Source of the DNA: Burkholderia sp. Ax-1724
Lineage (GTDB): Bacteria > Pseudomonadota > Gammaproteobacteria > Burkholderiales > Burkholderiaceae
Reading direction: 5' to 3'
Length of the DNA stretch: 64,000 nucleotides
Assembly: GCF_011752995.1 (NCBI RefSeq)
Contig: NZ_VWWL01000014.1
Coordinates: 1 to 64,000 of the forward strand
How positions within the stretch are numbered: the first letter of the stretch is position 1; each line of letters starts with the position of its first letter. Below are positions 51,901 to 59,177 of the stretch, one piece after another. The notes below the pieces were generated by a model. It saw only the letters and a program-made list of their open reading frames with translations, did no database searches and was not told the DNA's origin. A program made the translations under genes and the position numbers.

Positions 51901-53789
51901 ATATGTCGGGCGACGTGTTCGGCAACGGCATGCTGTTGTCGCCGCATATCCGGCTCGTTGCCGCATTTGATCACCGGCACATCTTTCTCGATCCCGATCC
52001 CGACCCGGCCGCGAGTCTCGCCGAGCGCGAGCGGCTGTTCATGCTCGACCGTTCGAGCTGGGCGGACTACGATCCGTCGCTGATCTCGGCGGGTGGCGGC
52101 GTGTTCCCGCGTAGCGCGAAGACGATTCCGTTGTCGATGGCGGTGCAGTCCGCGCTCGGCATCAACGCGGCGGCACTCGCGCCGGCCGAACTGATGCGCG
52201 CGATTTTGCAGGCACCGGTCGATCTGCTTTATAACGGCGGCATCGGCACCTATGTGAAGGCGAGCCGCGAAACGCATCAGCAGGTCGGCGATCGCGCGAA
52301 CGACGCGATTCGCGTGAGCGGCGCCGATCTGCGCTGCAAGGTCGTGGCCGAGGGCGGCAATCTCGGCCTGACGCAATTGGGGCGCATCGAATTCGCGCAG
52401 CGTGGCGGCCGCATCAATACCGATGCGATCGACAATTCCGCAGGCGTCGATTGTTCGGATCACGAAGTCAACATCAAGATTCTGCTCGGGCTCGTCGTCG
52501 CCGACGGCGAGATGACCGAGAAGCAGCGCAATGCCCTGCTCGCCGAAATGACCGACGAAGTGGGCCTGCTCGTGCTGCGGGACAACTACTATCAGACCCA
52601 GGCGCTGTCGATCGCGGGCCGCTTCGGCGTCGAACTGCTCGATGCCGAAGCGCGCCTGATGCGCTATCTGGAACGTGCGGGGCGGCTCAATCGCGTGATC
52701 GAGTTTCTGCCCACCGACGAGGAAATCGCCGAACGCGCGGCCGCGAAGCAGGGCCTGACGACACCCGAGCGCGCCGTGCTGCTCGCCTACAGCAAGATGT
52801 GGCTATATGACGCACTGCTGGATTCGTCGATGCCGGAAGACCCGCTCGTCGGCGACATGCTGATCGAGTACTTCCCGAAACCATTGCGGCAGCGTTTCCG
52901 CGAACCGATGCAGCGCCATCCGCTGCGCCGTGAAATTCTCGCGACGCATCTGACCAATGCACTGGTGAATCGCGTGGGCTGCGAGTTCGTGCATCGGCTG
53001 ATGGAAGAAACCGACGCGCAGCCCGGCGATATCGTGCGTGCCTGCATCATGGCGCGCGACGTGTTCGATCTCGACCGGATCTGGAGTGATATCGACGCGC
53101 TCGACAACCGCGTTCCCGATGACGTGCAGGCGCGCATGTTCGCCGAAGTCGCGCGGCTCGTCGAACGTTCGGCGCTGTGGTTCTTGCGGCATCTGCAATC
53201 GGGCGCGGCCGGCGACGACGTGGCCGGTTTGCTCGCGCGCTGCCGCGATGCGGCGCAGCGCCTCGCGCCGCAATGGCCCGCGTTGCTGCCGCGCGCGGAT
53301 CTCGAAGCGCTTTCCGAGCGGCAGCGCGGCTTCGTCGATGCCGGTGTCGATAGCGACCTCGCGGTGCGTATCGCGAGCGGCGAGGTATCGGCGGCGCTGC
53401 TCGATATCGCCGAAGTTGCATCGACGTGCGGGCGCAGTCTCGAACAGGTGGCAGGCGTCTACTTCGCGCTCGGCACGCTATTGAACTATGGCTGGATCAG
53501 CGAGCGCGCGGCTTCGCTGCCGGCGCCGACGCACTGGGACATGCTGGCGCGCGCCTCGGCATTGGCCGAACTCGCGCGGCTCAAGCGCGCGCTGACCACG
53601 AGCGTGCTGGCGGACGCGAACGAGGCATCGACGCCGGACTCGCTCGTGCAGGCGTGGCACGAAAAACGTGCCGCGCAGATCGAGCGTTATACGCGTCTGC
53701 TAGCCGACTTGCGCGCCACCGGCGGCGCGAGTCTTTCCGTTCTGCTCGTGGTCGTGCGCGAGATGGCGGCACTGGAAAGGGCACAGTGA
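48948..53789 (+). CDS. NAD-specific glutamate dehydrogenase, 180-kDa class
   Basis: A 1613-residue enzyme that oxidises glutamate to 2-oxoglutarate and ammonia with NAD+, a catabolic reaction. The length and layout fit the large GDH class of proteobacteria: a long N-terminal regulatory part with ACT-like segments (HTVIEIVNDDMPFLVDSVSM), a catalytic core with GLRWSDRREDFRTEVLGLMK and VIVPVGSKGGFVVKNPP (Lys near residue 848), the Rossmann part VVAEGGNLGLTQLGR and NTDAIDNSAGVDCSDHEVN, and a helical C-terminal region. The ATG at 48948 has AGGGGAG ahead. It is monocistronic with a hairpin downstream. Such enzymes are usually allosterically regulated. Confidence 0.97.
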   Translation: MQAKNEEAVTHLLNDVVEFARGRLPEPTFNIVEPFLRHYYDFVDSGDLQSRSIADLYGAALAHWQTAQRFAPGQQRLRVYNPILEQHGWHSDHTVIEIVNDDMPFLVDSVSMAVNREGLALHSVVHPVFRIWRAADGSIERVSQGAEEAGDTRSHLTSCIHFEVDRCGDAAKLDALRDDIARVLGDVRAAVEDWPKLIECAKATIQDLKVRETGAEGVEARAFLEWMVADHFTFLGQRDYELVQQDSGYGLRAVPGSGLGILRDALRPAGAAEITPLPPAATEIIAGTSPIFLTKANSRATVHRPGYLDYVGIKLTGADGKVSGERRFIGLYTSTAYFVSAAEIPIVRRKCANIVRRAAFLPKGHLAKSLVTVLETYPRDELFQADEDQLYDTALGVLRLQEHQRTRLFVRRDRFDRFVSCLVFVSRDKYNTDLRQRIANLLADAFNGENVEFTPLLSESTLARIHFVVHAKPGGMPDVDTRELEARLVQVARRWQDDLADALLDVYGEEHGNRLLQHYGDSFPAGYRDDYPARTAVRDIELIERVQGSERLAMNLYRPIESGPRAFRFKVYRAGQPIALSRSLPMLEHLGVRVDEERPYLIEALGATPAWIHDFGLELADDAEFDIERVKDLFEEAFEQVWTGAIESDDFNRLVLRAQLNAREVTILRAYAKYLRQVGSTFSDAYIERAVTGNPAIARMLVELFIARFDPALGAVREARVESRFAAIESALDQVPNLDEDRILRQFLGVIKATKRTNYYRYDAEGRPKSYLSFKFDPAQVPGLPEPKPMFEIWVYSPRVEGVHLRGGRVARGGLRWSDRREDFRTEVLGLMKAQMVKNVVIVPVGSKGGFVVKNPPPQSERDAWMREGVACYQTFLRGLLDVTDNLAGTDVVPPPDVVRHDPDDPYLVVAADKGTATFSDYANAISQEYGFWLDDAFASGGSVGYDHKKMAITARGAWESVKRHFREMGVDTQSMNFTVVGVGDMSGDVFGNGMLLSPHIRLVAAFDHRHIFLDPDPDPAASLAERERLFMLDRSSWADYDPSLISAGGGVFPRSAKTIPLSMAVQSALGINAAALAPAELMRAILQAPVDLLYNGGIGTYVKASRETHQQVGDRANDAIRVSGADLRCKVVAEGGNLGLTQLGRIEFAQRGGRINTDAIDNSAGVDCSDHEVNIKILLGLVVADGEMTEKQRNALLAEMTDEVGLLVLRDNYYQTQALSIAGRFGVELLDAEARLMRYLERAGRLNRVIEFLPTDEEIAERAAAKQGLTTPERAVLLAYSKMWLYDALLDSSMPEDPLVGDMLIEYFPKPLRQRFREPMQRHPLRREILATHLTNALVNRVGCEFVHRLMEETDAQPGDIVRACIMARDVFDLDRIWSDIDALDNRVPDDVQARMFAEVARLVERSALWFLRHLQSGAAGDDVAGLLARCRDAAQRLAPQWPALLPRADLEALSERQRGFVDAGVDSDLAVRIASGEVSAALLDIAEVASTCGRSLEQVAGVYFALGTLLNYGWISERAASLPAPTHWDMLARASALAELARLKRALTTSVLADANEASTPDSLVQAWHEKRAAQIERYTRLLADLRATGGASLSVLLVVVREMAALERAQ

Positions 53790-53905
53790 GCGTCCGAGGG
53801 GGAGCGTGGCGACAGGAGAGACGGCGCGCATGGAAGGGCTCGACTACCGACCGCGTACATCGGCAGCTCGTGGAGCGAGGTAGCATAAGATGACGCGGCT
53901 CAGCG

Positions 53906-53966
53906 CGGCGAGTTGGATGTGTCCAACTCGCCGTGTTCATAATACGGGAGTTGCCTGTCGGCAACT
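53906..53966 (+). terminator. two hairpins after the glutamate dehydrogenase gene
   Basis: A perfect 12-bp stem pairs CGGCGAGTTGGA (53906-53917) with TCCAACTCGCCG (53922-53933) around TGTG. A second stem pairs AGTTGCC (53949-53955) with GGCAACT (53960-53966) around TGTC. The first is a good terminator stem but lacks a U-run. Confidence 0.55.
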
Positions 53967-54008
53967 TCCGATAAAACTCAGATAAAACTCACGGATGCCT
54001 TCCCGAAG

Positions 54009-54917
54009 ATGAAAGAAGAATCGCCGAAAGCCATTTTTTATGCACTCGCCGCCAATCTCGGTATCGCTGTCTGCAAGTTCGCGGCGGCGGCGTTTACGGG
54101 TTCCGGCGCGATGTTTGCCGAAGCGATTCACTCTACCGCCGACTGCGGCAATCAACTGCTTCTGCTATTCGGCCTGAGCGAAGCGCGCAAGCCGGTCAGT
54201 CCCTTGCATCCCATGGGCAGCGGCCGCGAAATCAATTTCTATTCGCTGCTCGTTGCGTTGCTGCTGTTTTTTGTCGGCGGCGCGTTCTCGGTGTATGAAG
54301 GCGTACATCGTGTGATGGCGCGCGAGCCGTTGCAGTTTGCGTTTGTCGCGCTGGCGGTGCTCGGGATTTCGGTGGTGCTCGAATCGCTGTCGCTATGGGG
54401 CGCCGTCAAGGAGATTCGCAAGACGCATCCGGATAAAAGCCTGTGGCGCTGGTTTCGCGAGACGCGCGAAGCCGAGCTGCTGGTCGTGGCAGGCGAGGAT
54501 ATTGCCGCTCTCGCGGGCCTCGCGATCGCGTTTATCGCGGTGCTGCTGACGATGGTGACCGGCAATCCTGTCTATGACGCGCTCGGTTCGATCGGCGTGG
54601 GTTTCCTGCTCATGGTGATTGCGTGGCTTGTTGCGCGTGAAGTGAAATCGATGATCGTCGGCGAGTCGGCGAGCCCGGAAGTGCGCCGCGCGATCGAGGC
54701 GCATCTGCATGCGCGCGAGGAGATTCGCAGCATCATCAATATGATTACGCTGCAATGGGGGCGTCATGTCGTCGTCGCGGTGCAGGCGGAAATGATCGAT
54801 TATGCGAGCGGCCGCGCGATGGTCGATGCGATCAACGTGATCGAAGCCGATTTGCAGGCCACCTTTCCGCAAGTGCGTTGGGTGTTCTTCGAGCCCGACG
54901 TGCCGCGCGAAGCATAA
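54009..54917 (+). CDS. cation diffusion facilitator, ZnT9-like branch
   Basis: A 302-residue CDF transporter with six predicted helices. Helix 2 has the metal site His41-x3-Asp45 (FAEAIHSTADCGNQLLLLFG). The matching site of helix 5 reads AGEDIAALAGLAIAF, so the usual HxxxD is replaced by Glu-Asp, as in the SLC30A9 branch rather than the YiiP branch. The C-terminal cytosolic domain carries EIRSIINMITLQWGRHVVVA. The branch is thought to move Zn2+ or related divalent cations. The ATG at 54009 follows a GAAG-type site. It stands alone. Confidence 0.9.
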   Translation: MKEESPKAIFYALAANLGIAVCKFAAAAFTGSGAMFAEAIHSTADCGNQLLLLFGLSEARKPVSPLHPMGSGREINFYSLLVALLLFFVGGAFSVYEGVHRVMAREPLQFAFVALAVLGISVVLESLSLWGAVKEIRKTHPDKSLWRWFRETREAELLVVAGEDIAALAGLAIAFIAVLLTMVTGNPVYDALGSIGVGFLLMVIAWLVAREVKSMIVGESASPEVRRAIEAHLHAREEIRSIINMITLQWGRHVVVAVQAEMIDYASGRAMVDAINVIEADLQATFPQVRWVFFEPDVPREA

Positions 54918-55066
54918 AGCCGCGTCGCGACGCGCATTCGCGAGTGCTTGCGAATGGCGCTTCGCCCGCGAAGCGATGCTTGCGGGCACAGCGCACATAT
55001 CGCGCATATCAGCCGCATCACAGCCGCATCACAGCCGGTGCCGCGAGCAACAACCCACACTCAATC

Positions 55067-55141
55067 TCAATGGTGCGACGGACGATACGGCATCCACACG
55101 GGCGTATCGCTATTCCAGTTGTCCAGTTCCGACGGTGTCAT
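55067..55141 (-). CDS. candidate 24-residue small protein
   Basis: A short gene with an excellent ribosome site: AAGGAG lies about 6 bases before the ATG. The product MTPSELDNWNSDTPVWMPYR continues with PSHH. It is Trp/Pro-rich, with no signal peptide or helix. It lies 95 bp downstream of the DUF4148 gene on the same strand, so it could be co-transcribed. I cannot assign it; the strong translation signal is the main evidence. Confidence 0.5.
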   Translation of the reverse strand: MTPSELDNWNSDTPVWMPYRPSHH

Positions 55142-55236
55142 GGTGAGCTCCTTGATGAAGAGTGCGCGGGCGACGAATCGGCGGCCACTTCCGATGGAAA
55201 ATCGATCGTCGCGCCGAGCGCGCTTTGGCTGATGCG

Positions 55237-55542
55237 TTACTGACCTGCCGCTACACGAGTCACGTTGCCGCTCGTGCCTTCCTGTAGCGCGATACGGGCC
55301 GTTTGCGTTTGGCCGATCAGACCTTTGTCCGGATACGCGTTGCGATTGAGCGAGGGCAGCGAACCGTCGCGATACGCGGCGACCAGTTCGGCCTTGACTT
55401 CGGCACGTGTTTTCGTGCTCGCGGCCGCCGCCGGTTGCGTGTCGTAAGTTCCCGCGCGGCCAATGCCGCCACCGCCTTGCGCAAATACCGGAGCGCTGAC
55501 GAGCAGCGAAAGAGCGAGACCTGCCAGCAGATTGCGTTTCAT
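55237..55542 (-). CDS. DUF4148 exported protein (second copy)
   Basis: A 101-residue protein with signal peptide MKRNLLAGLALSLLVSAPVF ending AQGG. The DUF4148 core TKTRAEVKAELVAAYRDGSL is followed by PSLNRNAYPDKGLIGQTQTA, the usual shape of the family. AGGAG precedes the ATG at 55542. Function is unknown; the family is typical of Burkholderiaceae periplasm. It probably shares a transcript with the small downstream gene. Confidence 0.88.
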   Translation of the reverse strand: MKRNLLAGLALSLLVSAPVFAQGGGGIGRAGTYDTQPAAAASTKTRAEVKAELVAAYRDGSLPSLNRNAYPDKGLIGQTQTARIALQEGTSGNVTRVAAGQ

Positions 55543-55716
55543 GATTCACTCCTGTCGATTCCTTGGCAGCACAGATGGCGCTGCGACAGGGTGAACTGTA
55601 GAGGTCGGTGCGGTACGGGTAAATCCCGCTTTCGCGAAATGAATTGTCGCGATTTCAGAACAATCGCGCGAGAGGCCGGGCCATCGCCGCGACTGCGCAG
55701 GCTGCGACGAGGCTTT

Positions 55717-55744
55717 AAAAAAAACCGCGGCATTGGAGCCGCGG
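55717..55744 (-). terminator. rho-independent terminator after ceoR
   Basis: On the reverse strand, CCGCGGC (55744-55738) pairs with GCCGCGG (55731-55725) around TCCAAT and runs into eight T residues. It lies about 90 bp past the regulator stop. Confidence 0.9.
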
Positions 55745-55831
55745 CTGTAATTCACTGTTTCAGTTTGCGTACTTTTGAGTACTTCAATGTGGGCAGAGCC
55801 ACGCAGCGCGTCGGGGACGCTGATGAGGTTC

Positions 55832-56836
55832 TCATGCGACCCACTCGGTCATCATCGGCGTATCGCGTACCGGGGCCGACTCGCGTTCTTCCAAAGTGCG
55901 CTTCGTGCAGGTGGCGTCGAGACTGTAGCGTCCGCTCAGCAGCGGGCAACGCTCGAACACTTCCGCGATCCAGTCCACGAACACGCGGACTTTCGGCGAC
56001 AGATGGCGGCTGTGCGGATAGACGGCGGAAATCGGCATCGGCAGAGGCTTCAACTCCGGCAGCGCTTCGACGAGCTGGCCCGAACGCAGATGCGGCAGCA
56101 CCATGAAGAGCGCCGGCTGAATCAGGCCGAAGCCTTCGAGTCCGCAAGTCACGTAGGCATCCGCGTCGTTGACCGACACGATGCTCTTCATCTTCACTTC
56201 CACTTCGTTGCCGTTCACGAGGAACGCCCAGTCGAGCGTGCGGCCCGTGCGGCTCGAGAAGTAATTGACGGCCTTATGGTTGTCGAGATCTTCGAGCGAC
56301 GCGGGCATGCCCGCGCGCTCGATGTAGTCCGGCGACGCGCAGGTCACGCCCTCGAACAGGCCGATGCGGCGCGCGACCAGTGACGAATCCTGCAGCGCGC
56401 CGACCCGCAGCACGCAATCCACGCCTTCCTGCAACAGGTCTACCGGCCGGTCGGTCAAACCGAGCTGCAGGTCGATGTCCGGATAGCGCGTGTGGAATTC
56501 GCATAGCGAGGGAATCACGATCAGGCGGCCGAGCGACCCCGGCATGTCGATGCGCAGCTTGCCGTGCGGCTTCTTGTTGCCGCTCTGAAAACTGGCTTCG
56601 GTTTCCTCGACGTCCGCGAGGATGCGCACGCAGCGCTCGTAATACGCGGCGCCGTCCGGCGTCAGCGACAGACGCCGCGTGGTCCGGTGCATCAGGCGGG
56701 TGCCGAGAAACGCTTCGAGGTTCTGAATAATCGTGGTGACCGACGCGCGCGGCAAATTGAGCGTTTCCGCCGCGCGGGTAAAGCTGTTGGTGTCGACGAC
56801 ACGGGTGAACACTTGCATGGCCTGAAGCCGGTCCAT
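55832..56836 (-). CDS. ceoR: LysR-type regulator of the ceo efflux operon, CeoR-like
   Basis: A 334-residue LysR-type regulator. Its N-terminal helix-turn-helix is MDRLQAMQVFTRVVDTNSFT with RAAETLNLPRASVTTIIQNL, and the effector domain begins near GKLRIDMPGSLGRLIVIPSL. It is divergent from an llpE-ceoA-ceoB-opcM set, the layout of the B. cenocepacia ceo locus where CeoR controls a salicylate-induced efflux operon. The name rests on this arrangement. The C-terminus has an extra ~30 charged residues past the usual end. A GGAGG-like site precedes the ATG. Its likely target is the region 56837-57007. Confidence 0.85.
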   Translation of the reverse strand: MDRLQAMQVFTRVVDTNSFTRAAETLNLPRASVTTIIQNLEAFLGTRLMHRTTRRLSLTPDGAAYYERCVRILADVEETEASFQSGNKKPHGKLRIDMPGSLGRLIVIPSLCEFHTRYPDIDLQLGLTDRPVDLLQEGVDCVLRVGALQDSSLVARRIGLFEGVTCASPDYIERAGMPASLEDLDNHKAVNYFSSRTGRTLDWAFLVNGNEVEVKMKSIVSVNDADAYVTCGLEGFGLIQPALFMVLPHLRSGQLVEALPELKPLPMPISAVYPHSRHLSPKVRVFVDWIAEVFERCPLLSGRYSLDATCTKRTLEERESAPVRDTPMMTEWVA

Positions 56837-56912
56837 CGCAAACCTCCATGAAGACGGGCGCAGTGGCGGAGTGGAATCCGCGGAGCAATCGCGGTGGATT
56901 GTTCAGAGGCAC

Positions 56913-56970
56913 CGAATTGTGTTGCCGGATTATAGGCATTTATTTACGAGTCTGCCGAACCCACAATTCG
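56913..56970. promoter_or_regulatory. long-spaced inverted repeat in the ceoR/llpE divergent region
   Basis: CGAATTGTG (56913-56921) and CACAATTCG (56962-56970) are perfect inverted 9-mers separated by 40 bases in the 171-bp gap. The spacing would suit a LysR tetramer touching two sites. AT-rich TTATAGGCATT lies between them, a possible promoter core. Confidence 0.45.
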
Positions 56971-57007
56971 CACCATTGAAGTTTTATGCGCATTTGCGCG
57001 GCTCGAC

Positions 57008-57862
57008 ATGGATGCATTCAAATCGCCGTATTCCTTTGTTCCCGTGGACGACAGCGCCGCGGAAGCCAATGAGGCGGCACTCGAAATCACCGACGTACAG
57101 ATCGACGGACACGCACAGGAAATCACCCTGCGTTTGTACCGGCTTGCGAAAAAGACCGCACTGCCGGTACTGCTTTATTTCCACGGCGGCGGCTTTACCC
57201 GCGGCTCGATAGAGCAGGCCGACTTTGCCGCGCGCTATTTCGCGGAACACTTGCCGGCGCTCGTCGTGTCGGTCGGCTATTCGCTTGCGCCGCGGTTTCC
57301 GTTTCCGGCTGCGCCCGAAGACGCGCATCGCGCGGCGCTATGGGTGCAGACGCGGGCGCGTGCTTTCGGCGGCAATAGCAGAAAGATCGGCGTGGCCGGT
57401 CACGATGCGGGCGGCCAGCTGGCGAACTGTCTCGCCTTTATCGCGCGCGACCGCGGCGACGTGCCGATCGCCGCGCAGGCGCTGTTCGGACCGATGCTCG
57501 ATCCGAGCCTGACGCGTCTTGGCGACGAGCGGCGCCTCGGTTCCGACATCACCGCGAGCGAGTGCGCCGCGTGTTATCGCGCGTATCTGCCGAAAGCCTC
57601 GCAGCGCATGCATCCGTACGCGGCGCCGCTCGAATCGGCGCGGCTCGCGGGTTTGCCGGCCACGCTGATCGCGACCGCGCAGAACGACGTGCTGCATGTC
57701 GAGGCCGAGAAGTATGCAAGCAATCTGATCGACGCGGGCGTGCAGACCCAGGTGGCCCGCTATCCGAGCGTTTCGCACGCGGCGCTCGCCGATCATCCGC
57801 CCGCATTGCAGGAAGCGGTGCGCTTTTTTCAGTGGCGCTTCGACACGCGCGCGCATCGATAA
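57008..57862 (+). CDS. llpE: LlpE-like alpha/beta hydrolase of the ceo operon
   Basis: A 284-residue protein of the hormone-sensitive-lipase branch. It has the oxyanion motif YFHGGGFTRGSIEQADFAAR and the partner strand VVSVGYSLAPRFPFPAAPED. The nucleophile elbow reads VAGHDAGGQLANC: the usual serine of G-D-S-A-G-G is replaced by Asp. The acid (ATAQNDVLHVEAEKYA) and base (PSVSHAALADHP) regions are kept. Enzymes such as epoxide hydrolases and haloalkane dehalogenases use Asp in exactly this G-H-D-x-G-G context. In B. cenocepacia llpE is the first gene of the ceo operon and is called a lipase-like protein. It starts 34 bp before ceoA and is divergent from ceoR. Confidence 0.87.
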   Translation: MDAFKSPYSFVPVDDSAAEANEAALEITDVQIDGHAQEITLRLYRLAKKTALPVLLYFHGGGFTRGSIEQADFAARYFAEHLPALVVSVGYSLAPRFPFPAAPEDAHRAALWVQTRARAFGGNSRKIGVAGHDAGGQLANCLAFIARDRGDVPIAAQALFGPMLDPSLTRLGDERRLGSDITASECAACYRAYLPKASQRMHPYAAPLESARLAGLPATLIATAQNDVLHVEAEKYASNLIDAGVQTQVARYPSVSHAALADHPPALQEAVRFFQWRFDTRAHR

Positions 57863-57895
57863 ACAGAATTTCAATCAACGATACCGGAGCTACAT

Positions 57896-59134
57896 ATGAC
57901 CATCCTTCCACTTTCCCGCCGCCGCGTGGCGTTTGCCGCGCTAGCCGTGCTCGTGCTCGCCGGGCTCGGCACGTTCGGCGCGATTCGCGTCGATGCGAGT
58001 TCGCCGGCCGCGCCGACCATCGTGCCCGAGGTCGACGTCGCGACCGTCGTGCAAAAGACGATCACCGACTGGCAGAGTTATTCGGGCCGTCTCGAAGCCG
58101 TCGAGAAAGTCGACGTGCGTTCGCAGGTGCCGGGCACGATCGTCTCGGTCAACTTCAAGGACGGCGCGCTCGTGAAGAAAGGCGACACGCTGTTCGTGAT
58201 CGATCCGCGCCCGTATGCGGCCGAAGTCGATCGCGCCGAAGCACAGCTCGCGGCCGCGCAGGCGCGCACGGGCTACACGCAAAGCGACTGGGAGCGCGCG
58301 CAGCGACTGATTGCCGACAACGCCATTGCCAAGCGCGACTACGACGAGAAGCAGAACGCCGCGCGCGAGGCGAGCGCGAACCTGAAGGCCGCGCAAGCCG
58401 CGCTCGAAACCGCGCGCATCAATCTCGGCTACACGAAGATCACGGCGCCGGTGTCGGGCCGCGTGTCGCGCGCGGAGATCACGGTCGGCAACGTCGTGTC
58501 GGCGGGCGCGAGTGCCGCGCCGTTGACCACGCTCGTGTCGGTTTCGCCGATCTACGCATCGTTCGACGCGGACGAACAGACCTACCTGCAATACCTGAGC
58601 CGCGCGAAGGACGGCAGCAAGGTGCCGGTCGAACTCGGTCTCGCCGATGAAACCGGCTACTCGCGCAGCGGCACGATCGAGTCGGTCGACAACCGCCTCG
58701 ATACGTCGTCGGGCACCATCCGTGTGCGCGCGAAGTTCGACAACGCGGACGGCGCGCTGATTCCGGGCCTTTACGCGCGCGTGAAAGTGGGCGGCAGCGC
58801 GCCGCACCCGGCGCTGTTGATCGACGATGCCGCGGTCGGCACCGACCAGGACAAGAAGTTCGTGCTCGTGGTCGATCAGGGCAACCACGTCGTCTATCGC
58901 GAGATCTCGACGGGCGCGATGCAGGGCGATCTGCGCGTCGTCAAGGACGGTTTGAAGCCGGGCGACCGCATCGTCGTGAACGGCATTCAGCGCGTGCGTC
59001 CCGGCGATGCGGTTCGCGCACACATGGTGCCGATGACGGCCGACCAGGACCCGAACAGCGCACCGCTCGCGCAAACGCGCGCGAAGGCGGACGCCGGCGC
59101 GGACAGCACGAAGAGCACAAAGGGCAATTCGTGA
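57896..59134 (+). CDS. ceoA: CeoA, RND periplasmic adaptor
   Basis: A 412-residue membrane fusion protein of an RND efflux pump. The N-terminal segment (RRVAFAALAVLVLAGLGTFG) is a signal or anchor without a lipobox. The lipoyl halves are DVRSQVPGTIVSVNFKDGAL and RINLGYTKITAPVSGRVSRA, with a coiled-coil hairpin between. VSVSPIYASFDADEQTYLQY belongs to the beta-barrel part. GGAG precedes the ATG at 57896. It works with CeoB and OpcM to export chloramphenicol, trimethoprim, fluoroquinolones and salicylate in B. cenocepacia. Confidence 0.93.
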   Translation: MTILPLSRRRVAFAALAVLVLAGLGTFGAIRVDASSPAAPTIVPEVDVATVVQKTITDWQSYSGRLEAVEKVDVRSQVPGTIVSVNFKDGALVKKGDTLFVIDPRPYAAEVDRAEAQLAAAQARTGYTQSDWERAQRLIADNAIAKRDYDEKQNAAREASANLKAAQAALETARINLGYTKITAPVSGRVSRAEITVGNVVSAGASAAPLTTLVSVSPIYASFDADEQTYLQYLSRAKDGSKVPVELGLADETGYSRSGTIESVDNRLDTSSGTIRVRAKFDNADGALIPGLYARVKVGGSAPHPALLIDDAAVGTDQDKKFVLVVDQGNHVVYREISTGAMQGDLRVVKDGLKPGDRIVVNGIQRVRPGDAVRAHMVPMTADQDPNSAPLAQTRAKADAGADSTKSTKGNS

Positions 59135-59177
59135 GCCGCACGCGCCAGCGCGCATGTTTCAACGTTAAGAGCTTCCC

